Part shown: in pieces, positions 1-31,508 of the stretch
Numbering within the stretch: the stretch's first letter is position 1
Layout: each line of letters starts with the position of its first letter
Assembly: GCA_030248065.1 (NCBI GenBank)
Contig: JASAMV010002310.1
Location: forward strand, 62,001-126,000
DNA from: Rhynchonema sp. JSB1_4
Taxonomy: Eukaryota > Nematoda > Chromadorea > Monhysterida > Xyalidae
Direction: 5' to 3'
DNA: 64,000 nt
Notes under the pieces: generated by a model
Told to the model about the DNA's origin: nothing
The model's database searches: none
Seen by the model: only the letters and a program-made list of their open reading frames with translations
Program-made: the position numbers and the translations under genes

Positions 1-402
1 CCTTAGGGCGAGACCCACCCCCGCCCCAGGAAAGGGACTCCACTGTCGAGCCGGCATTTTGGACTTTTGGCTCCCGAGCCCCCAAATATCGCGATAAACC
101 CAAACACCCGCCGACACCTGTCCTTGGAAGAGGCCGACGCCAGAGGTCGCAATCGGGCCGGCCCGACCTCGGACCGGGCCGGGCTGCGATTTTGGGCTTT
201 TGGCTTGGGCCGGGCCGGGCGCCCCGGCCCGAAGCTTCTGAAGTGACTTATTTTACTGGAAAACTTAAGATTTTTTTTGTCAAAAACACTAAAATTTCTG
301 ACGGATTCGGCAAGTAAGTGATCAGTATTGTTATTGTCCAGTGGTGTAGCTACCCAGGCGGGGCGGCAACCTACTGTACCACCAAAAATGTGGGGCGGCA
401 AC

Positions 403-815
403 CAGTGTAGTGGCAGGCCCATGTGTGGGAGGTAAGTATGATGCGGGGTTGGGACCGGAAGCGTGAGAGCGAGAGGTATGATTTTGGTCACCCAAAAAGG
501 CGAAAAAACACCGTTTTTGTGATACAATTTTGGCCAAAAATTGAGGTAAAAATAGTACTTTTTCAAAATTTTCGCCGAAAATCGCCTAAAAATAGGTATT
601 ATGGGTGGGTTTGCGCGCGGAGCGCGCGATTTTTGGGAAAATAAGGTCGAAAAACACCGATTTTTGCCTTAAAAAGGTATAAAGTTGCTTGTGAGAGGTA
701 TGATTTGGAGTTGTGAGAGGTAAGTACTCAACCCCCCCCCCCCCAACCCCCCCTCGGGTTTTGTGGTAGGTAAGTACTGAGAGGGGGGGGTAACCCCCCC
801 CCAGCCACTACTATG
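403..815. mobile_element. Non-autonomous hAT-type element D
   Basis: The left end CAGTGTAGTGGCAGG is matched by an imperfect right end CCAGCCACTACTATG. The 8-bp sequence GCGGCAAC is duplicated at 395-402 and 816-823. The interior is low-complexity with long C and G runs and has no plausible coding frame. A further copy of the left end lies at 61206. Inserted within element A. Confidence 0.75.
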
Positions 816-1169
816 GCGGCAACCTACACTGTACCGGCCGCTCTCACGCTTCCGGTCCCAACCCCGCATCATACTTACCTCCCACACTGTTGCCGCCCCT
901 CCCCTGGTACAGTAGGTAGGTTGCCGCCTGCCGCCCCACCTAACTTTTCACCCAAAACATTCATTTTTGGCTTAAAATTGCATAAAATTAGCATATTTGT
1001 CTGCAAATAAGAGAAAAATCGCGCGCTGCGCGCGAAATTAGTGTTTTAGGCCACATTTTCTTCAGTACTCAGACATAAAAAATTTCGGTTTCCAGATGAC
1101 CCCCCAAGTGGTACGACCCCCCCTAGCTCGGCTGGTACAGTAGGTAGGTTGCCGCCCCGCATTTTGGGT

Positions 1170-1989
1170 CAGTGTAGTTCCTGGTCCGAAGGGGGAACAG
1201 GCGGTACCCCCCTTTTTTTCGGAGGGGGAACAGACGTACCCACCTGGGGCGGGGGAAGGGGGGGGAGGGACCCGGAAGGGGCGGACCCAAATTTGGAGAA
1301 AAGTCATTTTTTGAGGTCGAAAATTTGGCTCATTTTTGCCCCTTTTTGGAAAAAATCTCAATAAAAAGGGTATTTTGGCGATTTTTGACGACATTGACCT
1401 AAAAATCACTCATTTTATGCCTAAAAATCAGAGGTGGGAATCGGGCCGGGTTACCTCGGCCCGGCCCGGCCCGACGAGGTCCGGGGGTCGGCCCGGCCCG
1501 GCCCGACAGTTCGGGCCGGGAAGTCCGGCCCGGCCCGGCCCGACTTGGAAAAAAGTCGGCCCGGCCCGGCCCGGCCCGATTTTCTCGGCCCGACTTTTTC
1601 TGATGATATTTTGAAGCAATTTTTTGGTGCAAAAATTACTGTTTTTTGGTTTAAAAATACCTGATAATCATGGAAGTCGGTACTAATTTGCAGAATCGCG
1701 AGAAATTTTGGCAAATTTAGCCTAAAAAATCACGATTTTTTATTGAAATTCGATGATGTCGGGCCTTTTCGAAAAGTCGGCCCGGCCCGACCGTTCGGGC
1801 CGGAAACCGAGGTCGGGCCGGCCCGATTCCCACCTCTGCTAAAAATGCCTATTTTAGGCCAAAATTTGCCTATTTTAGGTAAAAATTGGGGGAGCAGACG
1901 TACCCGGAGGGGGAACAGTGGGGCAGGCGTACCATGGAGGGGGAACAGACGTACCCGAGGGGGGACCCCCCTCCCCAGGAACTACACTG
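1170..1989. mobile_element. Non-autonomous hAT-type element B
   Basis: Termini are CAGTGTAGTTCCTGG and its exact reverse complement. TTTTGGGT is duplicated at 1162-1169 and 1990-1997. It shares termini and the internal AAAATGGCC/TTTTAGGCC-like motifs with the element at 51746-52134, so the two are the same family. It is itself interrupted by element C and lies inside element A. Confidence 0.88.
1429..1838. mobile_element. Non-autonomous hAT-type element C, inserted in element B
   Basis: Termini are CAGAGGTGGGAATCGGGCC and its reverse complement, related to those of element A. CTAAAAAT is duplicated at 1421-1428 and 1839-1846. Both ends carry dense GGCCCGG repeats, which inflate chance open frames here; none looks like a protein. 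This is the innermost, and so the youngest, of the A-B-C nest. Confidence 0.88.
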
Positions 1990-3283
1990 TTTTGGGTGGT
2001 ACAGTAGGTTGCCGCCCCGCCTGGGTAGCTGCCCCCGGCCCGGAGGTCGGGCCGGCCGGGCCGGGCCGGAGATCTGGGGGCTCGGGCCGGGCCGGGCCGG
2101 CCAAAACCCGGCCCGATTGCGACCTCTGGCCGACGCCCAAACACCCAAGCAGCCGACACGTGACGGCTCATTTGATGTTTCGGTTTCATTTCTTTCAATC
2201 TCCATTTTCGAAATTCCTAGTCTGTGTTTAGGCTTTTGCGAGAGCGCCAAATTAAAAGTTGAAGTTGACACCTACACCGGCCCTGCCGCAACGGTACTCC
2301 TCGTTTTCACAGAACAAACTAAAAAATCATCAGAAAAATGGTCAAAAAATTGGGCCGAACCGAGTTAAAAGCAAAAGTCAAAAGTGCAACAAATGAGAAA
2401 ATTTCTTTTTCATTGACTCACCACGGCCCGGCCAGATTCTGAAATGTTTTGTGCGATGCACCGAAAGCACACATTCCAACGAAAGAAGATTGGTGAATCG
2501 ACGACAATGCTAGCAATGTACACCCCACGCCCTGGCTCTGGCTCGGGGATTATGTCCTGTTTGGAGCCCCGGCCTTCAGTTCAATACAAGGATTATGACT
2601 GATGTTGTTTGCTTTTGGCCGCTCCCCAATTTCAAAACCAATATAAGTTATTAGATTCCTGACCTTTCGTTCCGTCAAAGTAGAATCATCAGATATTGGC
2701 CCGAATTCTCGAAAGCGCCACCGCCACCGGGACGGCGGTTGCGCAAAAAATGTATTTGAGATAACGCACGCTCTCCACCTCGGTGCGTAAATTCCCTTTT
2801 ACTCCCCCAATGTGCGTGCGTTGAACAACGCTGCTGGTCACGTCGGCACGCACAACAAACTGAGGCGGCCTGTGCTGATCGTCAGCCTCAGCCGGCTGGA
2901 AATTGTCATCATTGTGTTTGGTGCAGGTGCGCTGAATCGAAAACTCCGGTGCTTGGTATGCTGGTATGAAAAAACCTCCAACATAAAACCTCCAACATGC
3001 ATGTTTTGCCCATCTCTCAAGCACTGAGAACAAGAGGATTGAATAAAGTATTGTGTCATCTACAACCAAACGAGTGCCAGCATTGTCCATGTTACATAGC
3101 CAGGTCTTCACCGTATTGTCGTTTTCGTGGTCATCATTCCTCTGAAGCGTGCAGCATATCTAAATTGTTTTGCAAACACTTTCGAGAATTCACGCCAGTT
3201 TCATCTCATCTGATCGGGAAATATTTTTACTCCGGTGACACATGTGGAAATGTGCTCAACCTTGAACACAAAAACTTGTTGTA

Positions 3284-3557
3284 TTGGTCGCACAATGACT
3301 TTATAAGAATTTGTCAATTTTTTTTCCTCAGTCGTAAAGCGGGACAGTGACGGGGCAATGACGTTGCGTTGCATGATCGCACACAAAGTATGTAGTAACG
3401 AGAATGTTTCAGACCTGCGGCAACGTGGTTGATCTGCTAGATTATTTTTAGCTGAAAATGTTTTGTGAGAATCACAAATAGCACAGTGGTTAAGAGTGAT
3501 TGAACGTGAAAATCAGGATAGATTTGATGAATTATTATATGGTCATTGTGCGACCAA
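3284..3557. mobile_element. 274-bp TA-flanked MITE (family T1, copy 1)
   Basis: Terminal inverted repeats begin TTGGTCGCACAATGAC and are flanked by TA on both sides (3282-3283, 3558-3559), the target site of mariner/Tc1-type transposases. Two more copies of exactly the same length lie at 46341-46614 and 47793-48066; this one is in the opposite orientation. There is no coding capacity. Internally TAGCACAGTGGTTAAGAG resembles a tRNA A-box, a weak hint only. Confidence 0.85.
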
Positions 3558-5442
3558 TACCAATTAATCTATACAGAAATTGAGATCGCAGATCAGACGT
3601 TGATTTCGGCGCTGGGCGATGTTGTTATCATGCCCATCGCACACGATTGAGGCTTGTCATTCATGCTGGTTTTAAGCGCACCCGCCAGGTATTATGTGTA
3701 TAGGCTGGTTTAAATCTAGTCACTCTAGGTTAAGAATGCACAGGAAATCCAATGTAAACGGACCTCAGTTGGACTGAAAGTCGGGTATCAGAGGTTTTCA
3801 AACAAGGGAATCCGAATATGTTGTATATTTTGGCATAATGCCACGTTTCTGGTCCAAGAAATACAGGCACGTCATCTGGTTCCGACCTTGATTGGGTGCT
3901 ATTTCTGGGACCCAATGTACACGGACCGAAAAATAGAGCCGATATTCGGATTCCCTGTGTCAGAAAATACCTGATGACAACTTTAGGGCAATTGAAGTTC
4001 ATTGTACATGCGTGCGTATTAGCTGTGGTGTTTGTATCATCTATGGTACAAAATCCCTGCAATAATTTTTTTCTATGTGATACTGCCGATGTTTGCAGTG
4101 ACCTATTATGGTCCAATGGCACTTACCGTTTGCTGATAATTTCCAATCATATTTGCGACATGTGTTGGAGCAGGAATAAAAACGACTGAGTGTGTCGCAT
4201 TAAAAACCCCAGTCAAAATTATAGGGGATATCTGAACGTTCACTGCAGTTTGACCAATCTCACGAGACGACAACACACCCAATTTTATCACTCAATCGTG
4301 ATGTTGTTCACATTTATGGCTTATCGAACCATCAAGAGAACGTCATCGTCAATATAAATATTTCGCCTAAAATCCCGACGTGAGTTAGTGCATGAGTGCA
4401 ACAAGTGCAGCGCAGCCATCGACATGGACTACATACATCTGGTTGTTGTTTTCTTGCAAATTTGTGTCCGGCGGCGTCTCGAAAGGGCGCGCGCTGCTCA
4501 AGTGTTGCCGCTGTGCTTGTCTTGGACACCGACGTTTATCACGCTCACACTGGAGCAGCGGCCAATCAATAGAATCAGGCTGTCGGCCCTCAAAACACAG
4601 ACGCGCGCGCGAATAACTGTTGCGGCCGGGTGCAAAAAAACGTGTGCGCCGGACCCTGTGGCGGTACCCATGCGCCATTTTGATAATGTGTCGTTGCCCA
4701 ACATCGCTCTCTACGAGGCAATGAATTTACGCACACACTCACACATGGTTGCTGACCATTTGCATGTCATCACACCTGTCTGCGTGTGTGTGCGCACTGC
4801 TAATGACACACAAGTGCACCATTGAGACTGCCAGTCCAGATTTAGACCGTTCAGCCACCCAACGGTGTCTGGATGCATTAAATGACGAACACACAAGTAT
4901 ATTTATAAGTGCACATGATGAACAAGACAACAATCAAGCCGCGTTATCTTGACTCGACGAGCAAGCACGACATAACACATCAGCGCCATATTGTGTTGCC
5001 GCGGGCAAGTTTGCCTTGTGCCACTGCGTCCCCGCATGATGTCGGCATTCGCGGCGTATTTATCTGACAAGTGCCTCATGCCCGCACCATGTGCATGTCG
5101 GCTGTATGTACCTTGCTTGCACGGTTGCATGTGCGGGCGTCTTGTTTGCGCACGCTTGACGCTATGGTGCCTCGTCGCGTACTCAAGAAGCCGCGGTGCT
5201 GTGGCCGGCGAGTAAAGGCATCGCACGACGATGAAAACGAGTGAAAGTATGCGTATGCATGTGCGTACTGTATGTGTGTACTGTATGTATATGTGGTCGT
5301 GTGTGCACCTCGCGAGCGAGCGACTGTGCTTTTTATATTATGACAGTACACCCGGAGCTGCTTCGGGATCATATCAACTACACACGAGCGCGTACAGGCA
5401 CATGGCAGTCACTGGCAAGCAGCTATATCATGTTCAGTTTAC

Positions 5443-5464
5443 GTGTGCGTGTGTGTGTGTGTGT
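5443..5464. repeat. (TG)n microsatellite
   Basis: An uninterrupted run of TG dinucleotides inside a broader CA/TG-rich stretch. Confidence 0.8.
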
Positions 5465-6572
5465 CTTGGTTGAAGGCAGTAGCACCAGATGCCGTCATAG
5501 TGCATGCTCGGTTGGTTATAGCTGCGAAAGACGGGTGACTTTGGCTCACACACACACATGAGAAGTGCTAGCGAGCTGCGCGAATTTCTGCGTTGCACCA
5601 TCCGTCTGCCTGGCGAAGCACATGACCATACATGCACATGCAAATGCTCGGTGGTCGACTTTTGGTTTGTAGCGAAGCACACATGCACGTGTGCCAGTTA
5701 TGGCTGTCTTGTTAGCACGACCCCATTACTTTAATTCACGCGCCTAAGCATGTGGACAGAGAGAGACCACAGCGCGCGCTTGCTTTTTGTGTGAACATTT
5801 TTCACTGAACACATACATGTGGGCACGTGCATGCGCTCAGTCAGCTGTTGCTCAAAGCGATTGGTTCCCTTGCTGCCTGCTGCCACATAGATTGAGACAC
5901 AAGAGGCTTGACCCCACACGGGGGTGCAAGCCGGCCATGACTGTTTTTTCAGCCATAAGTCCTAAACACAGACTGGACTTATGCTTGACGAGCCAGTCAA
6001 AGTAGCCATACCGACGACGACGTTATGCTGTGCCCATATGGTGGCCGGCCACCCCTTTTTTAGGCAAATATCTGCCAAAAAAGCGACCAAGTCTCGCCGG
6101 AGTAAGCCCGGTATCTGCAGATGCAGTATGCATGTACATACATGTCCCAAAAGCAACATGCAATACAATAATTTGTTTTGATAGGCTATAGCTAGCCGCA
6201 TGCTGCTACTGCCGATTTATGGAAGAACTTTTTTCAAAACTGTAATGTACATTCGGCTCCTTGAGTTAGTCCGCTTTGGCTATGGTTTTTTATTAGCTAC
6301 TGGAGCGTGGGACTAAATCGGACTCTTGTTGCAACGTGTTCAACCGTATGTACCTCTTATTTTGTCCGATTTCAAGTTCTGATCTAATCAGCCGGACTAC
6401 ATGTTTCTTAACCCATGCAGTCCATCAATCAACTTTCGGGCCGCAAGTGTAACTCTTTCAGCGCGCATACAACATGCTTTTTGAATAATGCTTCGCTTCG
6501 TTTCTTGAATGCGCTGCGCTTGCTTCGACTCTGTGAATATAATCGGATCGTCGCAAGACGATGCGTTGGAAT

Positions 6573-7656
6573 TAGGGCTCGCGCGGGAAATTTTTTTGAA
6601 GGACGGGAAAAGCTGGGGAAATTTCCCGTTTTCTCCAAGGGTCCGGGAATTCTAACGGGAAATGGAAGTTTGGAATTTTGAAGGACGGGAAATGTCGCGG
6701 GATATGGTTTTCAGAATTTTGAAGGACGGGAAATTGCGGGAAAAGGCCTATTTCCCGCGGGAAATTTCCCGCGGGAAATGCGGGAAAACGGGAAATTTCC
6801 CGCGGGAAATGGTGATATTTCCCGCAGATTTCCCGCGCGAAATAGGAATTTCCCTTAAATTTCCCGTCGAAAATAGGAATTTCCCGTAAATTCCCGCGGA
6901 AAACAGATATTTCCCGTAAATTTCCCGCCCTAGTTTTTGGTTTGAGAAGTTAGTAACGCAATAGCTTTCCGCTATAAGCGTTCGTTTGATGTTTTAAAAA
7001 GTAGATGACAATTCCTGTTGTCTGTTGATATAAACAAGGGCACTCAAAGGTGAAGTTGCCCTTTGGAGGATGAACAACGACCGTATAACAGTATTTACCA
7101 AGAATTCAGGCCCGTTCATGCTGAGACACGTTCAAGCGAGTAAAGGCGAGACATTTTAGGTGTGAAAGAATTCAGGGTGATACGGTATGGTCTAAGACTG
7201 CAAAGTATGGCTGGTTTGCTTATATTCTAGTTACACACACATGCCATTAAATCCGTGAATTTCTTGACTGATCGGTTCAGTGCGTGAGCCGCTAATTGTT
7301 AAGTCAATTGCTCAGGGTCGTGATTGTCATGAACAGGTCTGAAAAAGACAAAAAGTCTATTTCCAGCCCATACTGAAGAAGAAAAGCCAACAAAAGATGA
7401 TGTGATCGTTTCGATTTCCCGTTTCCCGCGGGAAATTTCACGGGAATTACTGACGGGAATTCCCGCGCGGGAAATGGCCGAAGGACGGGAAAAAGCGGGA
7501 AATGGCCGATTTCCCGCGGGAATTTTCAGGCACTATTTCCCGCGGGAAATGCCACTATCAAAAATATTTCCCGGGAAACGGGGACGGGAAATTTCCCGCA
7601 AATTTCCCTCCCTCCCGCGAAATTCCGCGGGAAAAAAATTTTCCGCGCGAGCCCTA
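6573..7656. mobile_element. Non-autonomous hAT-type element with palindromic subterminal arrays
   Basis: The ends are TAGGGCTCGCGCGGGAAA and a near-exact reverse complement. GTTGGAAT is duplicated at 6565-6572 and 7657-7664. About 360 bp at the left and 250 bp at the right consist of repeated TTTCCCGCGGGAAA-type palindromes separated by short A/T spacers; 6935-7415 is ordinary unique-looking sequence without a coding frame. Subterminal arrays of this kind are typical binding regions for hAT transposases; that role is inference here. Confidence 0.85.
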
Positions 7657-7664
7657 GTTGGAAT

Positions 7665-8194
7665 TACAACAGGCTATGCACCATCAAGATGATTCATCGC
7701 AGTTGATCGGTGTGCTGAACCTTTTGAATCTTTGGTCGTAAATTCTAAGGTTTTTGGCCACGTGAACCTCTGTTTTTCATGAGTTTCTCGAAAGTCATTG
7801 TGTTGCGAACATGAAATTTATGACTGATCTTGTTCTGTGCGATCGCGACTCCACACGCTGTATGATTGGTTAGGTGACTGAAAATCAGTATGCTTATGGA
7901 ATTCAAGCATTCGAAAGTTCTGTTCACATAATTCTACGTGACGTTCTTCGTCACACGACTGATGTTAACCCAACATTCCGTATGTGTGACCCCACAAATA
8001 ATGTGTTTCCACCATCTAAAAAAATTAAAGTGACTTAGGTAAGCTTTCAGGGACCAGCTAATATTGTGGCTAACTGTACATAAAGTAGCGAGAAGACAAT
8101 CGAAACTCAGCCAGCCGGCGAAATGCATCCAATCATACAATATATTGCCAATCATTCAACAACAAGGGCGGCCAGCAGTGCGTGAAACATCAGC
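7665..8194. other. Upstream region of the Cav1 gene
   Basis: No exon is recognised. It presumably contains 5' UTR and promoter of the first alternative channel transcript, but no convincing TATA or initiator element stands out. The decamer TGAAACATCA occurs at about 8188, just before the start codon. Confidence 0.35.
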
Positions 8195-29811
<21,617 letters not shown>

Positions 29812-30937
29812 TACAGAAAATTTTGAGATTATCGACAAAAATCACATCACACCAATTTGAATCGAATCGATATTGATACCACAACATACACCTTGCGACC
29901 AAAACACAAAACCTTTGTCCGTAATATTATTTTGTTGTTTGTGGTTTGCCCATTTCATGTTTTGTCCACCGAACATGGGCACAACCACCCACCATCTCCA
30001 GTGCGTAAATGCGTGTGCCATCATCATCTTCGTGTCTCTGCCCGATCTATTCAGATTCGATTATTCATTATCGTGCATTTAAACCAAACTACAATTTTAA
30101 TATTTGGTTATTTTTTGATGGAGAAGCTGGCTAGTCCAGTTTCATTCTGGTTTGCGTATATCCGTTTTTTGTACAATACTCCAATCCCGGTGCTATTTCA
30201 CGTCGTTTTTGGGTATCGTATTTTTGTCCGTGAAAAATATTTCAAGGAAGAAAATGCAAATGGCAAATATTTTTTGTGACACCAGAGTTTTTCAAGTTTT
30301 CGCATACAATCTGGTCAGTTGATATTGTTTTTCATCCAGTCTCATGAAAACATTGTATCCGTCTCTAAACGATTTGTAAATACAAGAAAGAAAAACAAGG
30401 GCAAGCAAGAAAAAGAAACAGAAACCGCCACAGACGCAAAAAAAAACCAGCGACCCACCGGGAGAAAGAAAAGACAAAAGAAGAAGCAACACACACAACC
30501 ACACAACAGCAAAAACCAAACACACAACGAAAAGACAAAACAAAAAAGCAAAAAACAAAGGAATAAAGGAATAAGCCCCACAACAAAAGCCCCGCCTAAA
30601 AGAATTTTATAGGAAAGACAAAAAAAGAACAGAGAACTCAAAAAAAAAAATAAAAAAAAAACCAAAAAAAAAAAAAAAAAAAAAATATTGTAAACACAAA
30701 CAACCACCCAAATAAAACACAAAAAAAAAAAAAACAAAAAAAAAAAAAACGCCTATTACATCTAAAAAAAGCCACAAATACAAAAAAAAAAAATAAAAAA
30801 AAAAAAAAAAAAAAAAAAAACCAAAAAAAACAAAAAAACAAAAAAGAAACAAAAAACAACAACCAACAACCCAAACCCATATAGCCAGAGCTGGCGGATT
30901 CGATATTATATTTATTTCAACGGGAATATATGTTCGT

Positions 30938-30954
30938 AATAAAAAGTGAATAAA
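30938..30954 (+). terminator. Possible Cav1 polyadenylation signals
   Basis: Two AATAAA hexamers, at 30938-30943 and 30949-30954, about 1.1 kb after the Cav1 stop. An earlier AATAAA at 30562-30567 lies in the A-rich tract. Which is used is unknown. Confidence 0.3.
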
Positions 30955-31404
30955 ACAGTTCGCCTGAACGAAGTGGACGGGGTGTGGTTTACACAAATAC
31001 AGAAGCATGATTGATGCTGCTCTGGTCTGTGATGTCGTCGTCAGAGTGTCATCAACACACAGACACAACCCACGTGCACACACGATCAGCGTTGACCACC
31101 TAGAGTGCTTGTGCGGAATCAGGTTGTCTCTCATCACGAGAGCTGCTTGCTTTATCAAATCATAATTTGGGACCAAAGATTCGCACACGCATTTGACCCC
31201 TAAAAACCGCCAAAGCCAGAAAACAAAACAGAAAAGCGAGCGTGATGCGCCATTTTGACTTGCGAGTTTGACGTTGAATTTTGATTTTGGATTTCGAGCA
31301 GTATGAGCTGGACTTTATGTTTGCGAAATTCACCCAGCGACATCAACCCACTCCTCCCGTGTGCAAATTCGTTTGGGCTCGCGGCTGCGACAGTCTATCA
31401 TTTT

Positions 31405-31410
31405 TTTATT
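31405..31410 (-). terminator. Polyadenylation signal of the FAM149-like gene
   Basis: AATAAA on the minus strand about 100 bp after the stop codon at 31509-31511. Confidence 0.5.
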
Positions 31411-31508
31411 TCCATGGGAATTTTTTGTTATATAATAAATATATGACGAAACAAAATGGAATGTTGTCCAAAAACACAGATATACAAATGAAACATCAGC
31501 CGGCCGCG

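Larger units (their letters stand above)
141..2128. mobile_element. Outer non-autonomous hAT-type element (element A), host of a nest
   Basis: The ends are inverted repeats starting CAGAGGTCGCAATCGGGCC on the left, with the reverse complement on the right. The 8-bp sequence GCCGACGC flanks both ends (133-140 and 2129-2136), the target duplication size expected for hAT transposases. Both arms carry runs of GGCCCGG/GGGCCGG. No transposase reading frame is visible inside, so it is a non-autonomous copy. It contains elements D, B and, inside B, C. Membership of the hAT superfamily is inferred from duplication length and CAG-type termini. Confidence 0.85.
2137..6564. other. No supported gene; diffuse repeats
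   Basis: No exon could be recognised on either strand. Position 2689-3111 (minus) has a 140-codon open frame without a known domain; part of it resembles the interior of the MITE at 58007. A 274-bp MITE lies at 3284-3557. From about 4380 to 5800 the DNA is rich in CA/TG tracts, which produce many short overlapping open frames that look spurious. Confidence 0.5.
29812..31508. other. Convergent intergenic region, A-rich
   Basis: Lies between the Cav1 stop and the stop of the FAM149-like gene on the other strand, so it holds both 3' UTRs. From about 30370 to 30870 the + strand is strongly A-rich, with poly-A runs at 30640-30690 and 30720-30840. Long open frames there on the minus strand are only Phe/Leu repeats and are not genes. 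Confidence 0.7.

Noticed and set aside
339..2040. An additional nested element starting CAGTGGTGTAGCTACC, with a partner near 2030
   Set aside because: The inner parts match in inverted form, but the right terminus is missing and no duplication is present, so boundaries cannot be set.
1399..2368. Several overlapping Pro/Gly/Arg-rich open frames of 60-160 codons
   Set aside because: They come from GGCCCGG repeats at transposon ends, which lack stops in all frames.
30342..31188. Long minus-strand open frames rich in Phe and Leu
   Set aside because: They are translations of poly-A/poly-T low-complexity DNA.
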